Shown here one piece after another: positions 1 through 6,224 of a stretch of 6,901 bases of DNA (positions are counted from its first letter, which is position 1; every line of letters begins with the position of its first letter). Location of the stretch: positions 1-6,901 of the forward strand of contig CAMVBO010000091.1 in the NCBI GenBank assembly GCA_947165745.1, read 5' to 3'. This DNA is from an uncultured Clostridia bacterium. GTDB taxonomy: Bacteria > Bacillota_A > Clostridia > Christensenellales > Aristaeellaceae. A program made the translations under genes and the position numbers. The notes beneath the pieces were generated by a model, which was given only the letters and a program-made list of their open reading frames with translations, searched no databases and was not told the origin of the DNA.

Positions 1-1539
1 AAGGAGGTATTCATCCACGGCCAGGTGGACGAGGACGGCAACGTGGTGGTGCCCGGCTGTGTGCGCAACGGCGTCTCCGAGGAGGCCGCCACCCGGCTGT
101 TCGACGAGATGACCGCCTTCGCCTCCTACGCGTTCAATAAATCCCACGCCGCCGCTTACGCGCTGGTGGCCGTGCAGACGGCGTGGCTCAAGCTGAAATT
201 CCCCGCCGAGTTCATGGCGGCGATGATGAATTCCATGCAGGGCCACACCGAGAAGATCGCCTTTTACATCCAGTACTGCCGCAAGAACGGCGTGCCCGTG
301 CTGCCGCCGGACGTGAACCACTCCGGCACCCGCTTCACCGTGGAGCTGAACGAACAGGGCGTGCGCGGCGTGCGCTTTGGCCTGAGCGCCGTGAAGCACG
401 TGGGCGTGAAGGCCATGGAGGACTTGGTGGCCGAGCGGGAGCAGGGCGGCCCCTTCAAGGACCTGTATGACTTCGTGGGCCGGGTCAACGGCGGCGAGGT
501 GAACAAGAAGTGCGTGGAATGCCTGATCCGCTGCGGCGCGATGGACGGCCTGCCCGGCGGCCGCAGCCAGAAGCTGCACGTGTATGAAAAGGCCATGGAT
601 GGCGTCGCCCGCCGCCAGAAGAGCATGGTGACGGGGCAGATCTCGCTGTTCGGCATGGCGGAGAGCGCCGTGGACGCCCCGCCGCCGCCCATGCCCCAAA
701 TGCCCCCCTTCGACCGGAGCCAGCTGCTGGCCATGGAGAAGGAGACCACTGGCGTGTACATCTCCGGCCATCCGCTGGACGCCTACGCCGACCAGCTGTC
801 CAGGCTGCAGGTGGATTCCCGCTTCCTGGAATCCCTGGCCGAGGAGAGCCCCGACCACGGCATGAGCTGGGACCAGAAGACCGTGCGGATGGGCGGCATC
901 ATCGCCGAAAAGAAGATGAAGGCCACCCGCAGTGGCAACATGATGGCCTTCGTGCAGCTGGAGGACATGTACGGCGTTACCGAGGTGCTGGTGTTCCCGA
1001 AGGTCTACGAGCGGGTGTCCGCGCTGCTGGTGGAGGACACGCCGGTGGTCATGACGGGCAAGCTGTCCGTGCGCGAGGAGGAATCGCCCAAGCTGCTGCT
1101 GGACCGGGTCGCGCCGCTTAATGAGCTGGATTCTCTGGAGGCCGCGCCGCGCGGCGGCTATGACGGCGGCCGTTACGACACCTATGGCGCGCCGCCGCCG
1201 GAGTACGGCGCCCCGGCGCCCTATGACGAGTCGCCCCGACAGGCCGCTCGCCCCGCGGGAGATTCCCGTGACGCGGGAGGTTCCCGTGACGCGGGAGGTT
1301 CCCGTCCCACGGGAGGTTCCCGTGCCGCGCGCAAGCTGTACCTGAAATTGACCGCCGACCAGCGGGACGAGGTGCTGAAGATCCTGTCGGAGACTCCCGG
1401 CAATATCTGCGTGATCCTGTACATGGCCGACGAAAAGAAAACCTATCAGGCCCCCCGCCAGTATTGGGTGGACGAGGGCTATGACTTCGGCGCACTGGCC
1501 AACATCATCGGCGCGGACAACATCGTACTGAAGGGATGA
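1..1539 (+). CDS. dnaE: DNA polymerase III subunit alpha, C-terminal part (5' end outside window)
   Basis: This is the replicative DNA polymerase, cut by the left edge; 512 codons remain of a protein usually near 1,150 residues. The PHP domain and the catalytic aspartates of the palm lie upstream. In window codon numbers, FNKSHAAAY at 45-53 is the diagnostic DnaE motif, the helix-hairpin-helix region follows at about 95-150, and IRCGAMDGL is at 176-184. QISLF at 213-217 sits where E. coli alpha has its internal beta-clamp motif QADMF. LLAMEKETTGVYISGHPLD is at 242-260. An OB fold spans about 294-375. A disordered Y/G/P/S/R-rich linker (about 380-443) joins it to a C-terminal domain with the typical KLYLKL start, APRQYWVD and terminal NIVLKG. 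The linker is unusual and carries a DNA-level repeat. Codon use is strongly GC-ending. No terminator follows, so read-through into the next gene is likely. Family assignment is near certain. Confidence 0.97.
   Translation, partial: KEVFIHGQVDEDGNVVVPGCVRNGVSEEAATRLFDEMTAFASYAFNKSHAAAYALVAVQTAWLKLKFPAEFMAAMMNSMQGHTEKIAFYIQYCRKNGVPVLPPDVNHSGTRFTVELNEQGVRGVRFGLSAVKHVGVKAMEDLVAEREQGGPFKDLYDFVGRVNGGEVNKKCVECLIRCGAMDGLPGGRSQKLHVYEKAMDGVARRQKSMVTGQISLFGMAESAVDAPPPPMPQMPPFDRSQLLAMEKETTGVYISGHPLDAYADQLSRLQVDSRFLESLAEESPDHGMSWDQKTVRMGGIIAEKKMKATRSGNMMAFVQLEDMYGVTEVLVFPKVYERVSALLVEDTPVVMTGKLSVREEESPKLLLDRVAPLNELDSLEAAPRGGYDGGRYDTYGAPPPEYGAPAPYDESPRQAARPAGDSRDAGGSRDAGGSRPTGGSRAARKLYLKLTADQRDEVLKILSETPGNICVILYMADEKKTYQAPRQYWVDEGYDFGALANIIGADNIVLKG
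637..651 (+). other. Internal beta-clamp-binding motif of DnaE (QISLF)
   Basis: The codons spell QISLF, matching the QxxLF-type consensus by which replication proteins bind the sliding clamp. It lies about 165 residues after the NKSH motif, which agrees with the position of QADMF (residues 920-924) in E. coli alpha, and just before a proline-rich stretch (PPPPMPQMPP). The role is inferred from position and motif, not shown. Confidence 0.75.
1138..1329 (+). other. Low-complexity linker between OB fold and C-terminal domain of DnaE
   Basis: About 64 residues of Gly, Tyr, Pro, Ser, Arg and Ala separate the OB fold from the C-terminal domain. The first half is Tyr/Gly/Pro-rich with a short degenerate repeat, YGAPPPE followed by YGAPAPY (1183-1224). 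The second half is four copies of a hexapeptide like AGGSRD. Such a segment should be disordered and Arg-positive, which could give a flexible tether or a weak DNA contact; that is inference. I do not recall this linker from well-studied DnaE proteins. Confidence 0.7.
1255..1326 (+). repeat. Four tandem 18-bp palindromic repeats inside dnaE
   Basis: Four contiguous 18-base units start at 1255, 1273, 1291 and 1309. Units 2 and 3 differ only at the last codon (GAC against CCC), unit 1 has GAT for GGT, and unit 4 begins ACG instead of GCG. Each is an in-frame hexapeptide (AGDSRD, AGGSRD, AGGSRP, TGGSRA). Each unit holds an inverted repeat CGGGA-3 nt-TCCCG. In unit 4 the arms lengthen to ACGGGA and TCCCGT (1309-1323). 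Adjacent units can also pair across their boundary, for example TCCCGT at 1300-1305 with ACGGGA at 1309-1314. Confidence 0.9.
1528..1539 (+). repeat. 12-bp direct repeat, copy 1 (end of dnaE)
   Basis: CTGAAGGGATGA forms the last three sense codons (Leu-Lys-Gly) and stop of dnaE. The identical 12 bases end the next gene at 4294-4305, so the two copies bracket the lower-GC yfhO-like gene. The match does not extend on either side. It may be coincidence. Confidence 0.6.
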
Positions 1540-1551
1540 CCAAACGGATCA

Positions 1552-1558
1552 AGGGAGG
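1552..1558 (+). promoter_or_regulatory. Shine-Dalgarno site for the YfhO-family gene
   Basis: AGGGAGG lies 8 bases before the GTG at 1567. Together with the uninterrupted frame, this decides the non-ATG start. The 27-base gap (1540-1566) holds nothing else: no hairpin plus T-run and no promoter-like pair of boxes. Confidence 0.85.
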
Positions 1559-1566
1559 CATATTGG

Positions 1567-4305
1567 GTGGCGGAAGAAGAAAAAGCTCTATGCGAAGAAC
1601 CGGGGAAGAGGGATAAGGCGGATGGCAAAGGAATAAACCGTGAAAAAACAGGCGGGCAATGGTTCGCCCTCTATACGGGATTATTCTTGTTTGGCGCTGC
1701 TGTGCTGTGCGGATGCATGCTGTTGCGTGGCAAGCTGCTGATATGGCAGCCTGATGGATTGGAGCAGCACTATACGGTCGTCGGCTATATGGCCAAGCTG
1801 TTGCGCGGTTTGCTGGCTGGAAAGCAAATCCCGATGATGCGGTTTACGCTTGGACAGGGCATGGATGTGCTCACAACCTGTTCGTATTATGGATATACGG
1901 ACCCGTTGAACCTGTTGGCGGTATTCGCGAATGAACGCACATTTGGCATCGCTTACGTGGGCATTTCGATGCTGCGCGCCTACCTGGCTGGTATCGCGTT
2001 TGGACTGTATGCCAGAAAAGTTGGCGCCAGAAACCAGTGGGCCGTGGGCTGTTCGGCGGCCATCTATGTGTTCAGCGGCTATTTTCTGACGCTGCTTGGC
2101 AGGCATCCGTATTTTTTGAATGGCGGATTGTACCTGCCGCTGCTCTTGCTGGGAATCGAGCGGGTGTTCAGCGACCGTAAATGGCTGATGTATACGCTGG
2201 TTACGGCATTGATGCTCGTCGTGAATTTCTACTTTGCCTACATGAATACCATCGTGGCGATTGTGTATATTGTAATCCGCATCATCGCCCGGCTGCGCGA
2301 GCGCGGCGTGAAGCAGAGCGTTGGAGATGGTATGATCCTGATGGGCGGCTATTTGCTTGGCGCGGCGATCTCGGCCGTCGTGTTTTTGCCGATTGCGTTG
2401 GTATACCTGCGCAATGGCAGATTGGGGGTGCAGGCAGGCTACAGCGGGTCAATGCTGCACTACCCGATGGACTTTTATGTGAAGATGGTGACATGCGCCT
2501 TTGTCGGGAAAAAGGGCGGTACGCTGTTTACATGTCTCAGCTTTGCCCCGCTGGCACTGTTTGGGGTCATGGGCCTGTTTACACGGGGGAAAAAGGACGC
2601 GGCACGGTTGCGCCAGCTCCGCGTCGCGCTGTATCTGTGCCTGATCGTGGCCAGCGTTCCCGCGCTGGGCAACGTTATGAACGGCATGGCCTATGTCACC
2701 AACCGATGGATCTATGTGCTGTCGCTGTTTGTGGCGCTTGGCTGCTGTTTCGGTCTTCCCCGGCTGTTTGCCGCCAACGCTGCCAGGCGTTTGATGGCGG
2801 TGCTGGCGTCGGTGTATGCCCTATTCTGCGGCGTGATAATCGCGCTGAAACAGCCTCTGTATTATTTAGCCGGGGTGCTGCTTCTGTTGATGACGGCGGT
2901 GTTTGTGTTTGTGTGGGGCGGGCATCATCCCTGGCTGACCAAGCGTCGCGCAAAGCGCATTTTGACATTGATGCTCGCGGTGACGCTGGCGGGAAACATA
3001 TGCATGACTTATTTCTACCTGGGAAAGGACTATGTATCCATACGGGGAGGAGAAGGCCCATATAAAAAGGTCGCCAGCCAGGCCAAGGCGCAGCTCATTA
3101 AGGACGAGGGTGTGTATCGAGTTGCGCAGGGCGCGTACAACGACGGCAATTCGATGCTCCTTGACTACATGGGAACGTCCTATTATTGGAGTTTGGTCGA
3201 CAGGTCCTTCTCAGATTATTACAGGGCTCTGTGGCTGCCGTCGCTGAAAATGAGCTATGATTACTATGGCTTCTTCGGCAATAACAGCATGAACGCTGTG
3301 GCAGCGGTTAAGTTCTTTGTCCGCGGAGAAGGGGAGGACTATATCGTTCCCTATGGCTTTGACCTGCGCGATGAAGGGCTGGCGCTGCCGAACGGCGCCG
3401 CCGCGCAGGTCTATGAAAACAAGTACGCGCTGCCGCTGGGTTATACCTTTGATAAACGGCTCTCTGAGGCGGAATATGCTGATATGCCGGTGGAAGACAA
3501 GCTTCGGGCATTGACAAGATGCGCAATCGTGTCAGATGATCTTGATTTGAAGATTGACGCGCTGGACGCGGCGGACTTTGCAGGCGGTGTGGTGGATTTG
3601 CCCTATGAGATCGCCTCGACGAAGGATGTTGAGTTGTCAGCCGGAAAAATCAGGGCCGAAAAGAATGGCACGCTCAGCCTGACCTTTGAGGCCCCGGAAG
3701 ATACGGTGGCGTACCTGTTGATGGATGGTTTGCGGGTAAGCCAGGTGACGGTGGGGGATTATGGGCGCATCACCATCTCGACTGCGGATGGGATCAGCCA
3801 GGATGTCATGCCCGCGCCCTCTTGCAATTTCTATTATCAGAAGCAGGGCAGCGCGTATTGCCTGGGTTACAGTGCGCTGAAAGGCTGCGATATCGTGTTT
3901 AGCAACGCCGCAAACTATGATTATAAGGATATGCGCGTGATCGCGATACCGCTTGAAGAATACAGGGAAGATATGCGACGACGCCTGGAGGAACCCATGT
4001 CGGACATTCGGTTGTCTGAGGACCGCATCGAAGGGAGTATATCTGTTTCTGATGAACGGATCCTGCAGATTGCGGTGCCTTACAGCGACGGCTGGTCCGC
4101 CTGGATCGATGGCAAGCGCAGTCCGGTGTTCCGCTGTGGGGGGCTTTACATGGGTGTGGCTTTGGAGGCTGGGGAACATAAACTGGAGATGCGCTATGAG
4201 ACACCCGGCTTGCGGCTGGGGGCGTTGATTTCGTTGATCGCGATTGCTGCAACGGTGGTAATTGCGATTTGGCACGGCATGCGCCGCCGTAGTCTGAAGG
4301 GATGA
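1567..4305 (+). CDS. yfhO: YfhO-family multi-pass membrane glycosyltransferase-like protein
   Basis: A 912-residue protein with the architecture of the YfhO family (GT-C superfamily). In Bacillus YfhO, and in the related Listeria system, this protein moves a lipid-linked sugar onto lipoteichoic acid outside the membrane. A Lys/Glu-rich cytoplasmic tail (1-30) is followed by about a dozen hydrophobic segments (31-54, 127-147, 155-176, 206-240, 257-281, 318-338, 350-370, 381-400, 408-427, 430-450, 463-483). A soluble outer domain of about 400 residues comes next, then one last helix (883-903) and a basic end (MRRRSLKG). The first outer loop has DGLEQH (63-68), where GT-C enzymes keep a catalytic acidic residue, and TDPLNLL (111-117), a family hallmark. 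The C-terminal VPYSDGWSAWIDGK (837-850) and EAGEHKLEMRYETPGLRLG (867-885) are also typical. Sampled rows give about 50% GC, below both neighbours. Its stop overlaps the next start. Family is confident; sugar and acceptor are unknown. Confidence 0.9.
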   Translation: MAEEEKALCEEPGKRDKADGKGINREKTGGQWFALYTGLFLFGAAVLCGCMLLRGKLLIWQPDGLEQHYTVVGYMAKLLRGLLAGKQIPMMRFTLGQGMDVLTTCSYYGYTDPLNLLAVFANERTFGIAYVGISMLRAYLAGIAFGLYARKVGARNQWAVGCSAAIYVFSGYFLTLLGRHPYFLNGGLYLPLLLLGIERVFSDRKWLMYTLVTALMLVVNFYFAYMNTIVAIVYIVIRIIARLRERGVKQSVGDGMILMGGYLLGAAISAVVFLPIALVYLRNGRLGVQAGYSGSMLHYPMDFYVKMVTCAFVGKKGGTLFTCLSFAPLALFGVMGLFTRGKKDAARLRQLRVALYLCLIVASVPALGNVMNGMAYVTNRWIYVLSLFVALGCCFGLPRLFAANAARRLMAVLASVYALFCGVIIALKQPLYYLAGVLLLLMTAVFVFVWGGHHPWLTKRRAKRILTLMLAVTLAGNICMTYFYLGKDYVSIRGGEGPYKKVASQAKAQLIKDEGVYRVAQGAYNDGNSMLLDYMGTSYYWSLVDRSFSDYYRALWLPSLKMSYDYYGFFGNNSMNAVAAVKFFVRGEGEDYIVPYGFDLRDEGLALPNGAAAQVYENKYALPLGYTFDKRLSEAEYADMPVEDKLRALTRCAIVSDDLDLKIDALDAADFAGGVVDLPYEIASTKDVELSAGKIRAEKNGTLSLTFEAPEDTVAYLLMDGLRVSQVTVGDYGRITISTADGISQDVMPAPSCNFYYQKQGSAYCLGYSALKGCDIVFSNAANYDYKDMRVIAIPLEEYREDMRRRLEEPMSDIRLSEDRIEGSISVSDERILQIAVPYSDGWSAWIDGKRSPVFRCGGLYMGVALEAGEHKLEMRYETPGLRLGALISLIAIAATVVIAIWHGMRRRSLKG
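4294..4305 (+). repeat. 12-bp direct repeat, copy 2 (end of the YfhO-family gene)
   Basis: CTGAAGGGATGA again forms Leu-Lys-Gly-stop, here ending the YfhO-family gene; it is identical to 1528-1539. Its AAGGG can also act as the ribosome-binding site for the downstream gene. Confidence 0.6.
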
Positions 4306-6185
4306 TGACGATGCTGATGATGTGCGTCGCGATGACAGCGACAGCGCTTTCCTTCTGGGGCCTGTGTGAGTTTGCCCGCGACAGACTGAAGGCGGAGGAC
4401 GCGTTCGCGCCGTCTGTGGTCGCGAGCCTGATTATGATGACGCTCACCGTGGCGGGCATCGCGCGGGTGCTGCTGTACGCGTGGTGGGCCGTTTTTGCGG
4501 GCGGCCTGGTTTATCTGGCGATCAGCCTGGTTCGCAGGCGCCTGCGGCTGAACTGGGCGCTGGTCGCGCTGGGCGCGCTGGCGGTATACGCATTCATCCA
4601 CTTCCGCAAGGCCTACTATACCGGCAACGACAGCGTGTCCCACTGGGGCCTGGTGGTCAGGCACCTGCTGACAGAAAACCGCTTTCCGGACGCGACCTCC
4701 AAGCTGGTGTTCTTCAAATCCTATCCGCTGGGCGCCACTTCCTTCGTCTATTTTCTCTGCCGGGGGTTTGACGCCCGGGAGGGGCAATACCTGGCGGCGA
4801 TGTTCATGCTGTATCCCATCTATCTGATGCCGATCTGCGGGGCCGTCAAGCGCAACCGGCTGCTGGGATACCTGACGGGCGCCGCGCTGCTGGTCGTGCT
4901 GGTTTTTGTCGCGGGTTCGCCCATGTCGCTGCAGGTGGACAACCTGCTGGGCTTTATGACCATCGGCGGCATCGCCACGGTCGCGTGCCATCGGGACGAT
5001 CCCCAAAGGGCGATGTGGCTGGCCCTGCCCACGGTGGCGGCGCTGGTGATGGTCAAGGCCAGCGGCCTGTTCCTGGCTCTGGTCGTGCTGTCGGCGGTCG
5101 TCTGGGTGGCCAGGGGCGCGGGACTGCCCTGGCGGGGCAAGCAGGGCGCGGCGCACATGCTGCTTGTGGGACTTGCCACGGCGCTGGTGATGTTTTTACT
5201 GTGGCAGGGGCATGTCCGCCTGACTTTTGGCATGGGCAACATGGGCAAGCACAGCCTGTCGTTGAGCAGCTATGCCAGCATGGCCTCCCGCAAGAGCCTG
5301 GGGCAGATCGTGACCATCGCGAAGCGGATGGCCAAGTGGCTGATATGGCCCTTTGCCCTGCAGCGGCGGATTCGCGTGCTGTGGCTGACGCTCTACGCGG
5401 CCTGCTATCTGGCGATTCGCCTCTGGCGGCCGGAGAAGAAGAAATGGCTGCGCGCCCTGGGCAGAACGGTGCTGGCGTCGCTGGTGCTGTACCTGATCTG
5501 GTATGGCCTGCTGTTCATCATGTTCATCGTATCCATGCCGATCGAAGAGGCGCTTGAGATCGCGTCCGTCGGCCGCTATGAGGGGACGATGCGGGTGGTG
5601 GTCATGGGCCTGCAGGCCCTGTTCATCGCGTCCTGCTTCTGCGATGAAGCCCTGGTGATTGGCCACAGGGCGTATGTCTGCGCCGTGGCGGCGCTGCTCG
5701 CGCTGCTGTGCGTGCCGATCGCGGGGCTGTTCGGCGGGCGCTCCCTGGCCGCGAAGATCATCAAAAACGCGCGCGTGACGCAGCAGCCCTTCAAAAGCTT
5801 CCTGCAGCTGAAAAGAAGCGGGGAAATTGAGAAGGACAAGTCCTATTTGATCTTTACCCGGCATACCGAACACGCGGTGGCCCAGGTCTACTATCTGGTA
5901 AAATATGAGATGCAGACCCTGGATATCGCGGAGGTTGCCACCGGCATCGACGAGAACGGCCTGGGGCGTTCCTTCGAGTTGAACGGCTACTACCTGTTTG
6001 ACGGCATCCATGGGAACGAGGGGGCGGATGTCACGGATATAGACGACATGGAAGCGTTCTTCGATGCCCAGCTGCCCAAATATGATTATCTGATCCTGTT
6101 CAGCGAGGATGCGACGTTCGAGTCGGCGATCGAAGCCTATCAGGCGGCCCATGAGACGGACATCCGGGTGCTGCGCAGCTATTGA
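4302..6185 (+). CDS. Multi-pass membrane protein, putative GT-C-type glycosyltransferase
   Basis: A 627-residue integral membrane protein that I cannot assign to a named gene. About a dozen hydrophobic segments lie at roughly 4-22, 37-78, 85-100, 161-181, 187-205, 213-230, 236-270, 283-300, 358-375, 386-410, 430-447 and 455-478. A soluble tail (about 480-627), probably extracytoplasmic, follows. The loop after the early helices has GNDSVSHWGLVVRHLL (108-123) and then FKSYPLGATSFVYF (138-151). An acidic residue in the first outer loop plus H/W is the usual mark of GT-C transferases, so Asp110 is a candidate catalytic residue; this is inference. ATG at 4302 overlaps the upstream TGA as ATGA, which suggests translational coupling. 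However AAGGG (4297-4301) is too close to 4302 and is spaced best for the in-frame ATG at 4311, so the true start may be 4305 or 4311. Its GC content resembles dnaE more than the YfhO-family gene. An O-antigen ligase-like or polymer-export role is a possible alternative. Confidence 0.8.
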   Translation: MMTMLMMCVAMTATALSFWGLCEFARDRLKAEDAFAPSVVASLIMMTLTVAGIARVLLYAWWAVFAGGLVYLAISLVRRRLRLNWALVALGALAVYAFIHFRKAYYTGNDSVSHWGLVVRHLLTENRFPDATSKLVFFKSYPLGATSFVYFLCRGFDAREGQYLAAMFMLYPIYLMPICGAVKRNRLLGYLTGAALLVVLVFVAGSPMSLQVDNLLGFMTIGGIATVACHRDDPQRAMWLALPTVAALVMVKASGLFLALVVLSAVVWVARGAGLPWRGKQGAAHMLLVGLATALVMFLLWQGHVRLTFGMGNMGKHSLSLSSYASMASRKSLGQIVTIAKRMAKWLIWPFALQRRIRVLWLTLYAACYLAIRLWRPEKKKWLRALGRTVLASLVLYLIWYGLLFIMFIVSMPIEEALEIASVGRYEGTMRVVVMGLQALFIASCFCDEALVIGHRAYVCAVAALLALLCVPIAGLFGGRSLAAKIIKNARVTQQPFKSFLQLKRSGEIEKDKSYLIFTRHTEHAVAQVYYLVKYEMQTLDIAEVATGIDENGLGRSFELNGYYLFDGIHGNEGADVTDIDDMEAFFDAQLPKYDYLILFSEDATFESAIEAYQAAHETDIRVLRSY

Positions 6186-6197
6186 CGGAGGTTCACC

Positions 6198-6224
6198 ATG
6201 ATTGAGGGAGGAAACAGAATATGA
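6198..6224 (+). CDS. Possible 8-codon leader ORF (MIEGGNRI)
   Basis: ATG at 6198 is preceded by GGAGG (6187-6191) at a 6-base spacing. The frame runs eight codons and stops at TGA 6222-6224, overlapping the downstream ATG at 6221 as ATGA. The next gene's Shine-Dalgarno lies inside it. Translation of the mini-ORF could couple the two large genes or expose the internal site. It is too short for coding statistics, so it may be chance. Confidence 0.25.
   Translation: MIEGGNRI
6205..6211 (+). promoter_or_regulatory. Shine-Dalgarno site for the GT2 glycosyltransferase
   Basis: AGGGAGG stands 9 bases before ATG 6221 and is the same heptamer used upstream of the YfhO-family gene. It fixes 6221 as the start, since the protein then begins directly with the first strand of the GT2 fold (APILFIVIPCYNE). 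Confidence 0.85.

Noticed and set aside
1255..1326. CRISPR array or rho-independent terminator at the dnaE repeats
   Set aside because: The units are contiguous with no spacers, lie in frame within coding sequence, and are not followed by a T-run.
1118..1495. Minus-strand frame with a repeated HGNLPR-like peptide
   Set aside because: The peptide repeat is only the reverse complement of the 18-bp dnaE repeat; nothing else supports a gene.
1536..1616. 26-codon frame starting in an ATGA overlap with the dnaE stop
   Set aside because: Its AAGGG lies directly against the ATG with no spacing, the frame runs into the start of the YfhO-family gene, and the peptide has no recognisable feature. The AGGGAGG site clearly serves GTG 1567.
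1643..1649. AAAAAAC, a sequence matching the -1 frameshift heptamer form
   Set aside because: In the YfhO-family frame the codons are GAA AAA ACA, so the heptamer is out of register for a -1 slip, and no frame change is needed to explain the protein.
2181..3065. 294-codon plus-strand frame inside the YfhO-family gene
   Set aside because: It overlaps the family-matching frame entirely, has a Cys/Arg/Gly-rich composition without membrane segments, and shows no domain signal.
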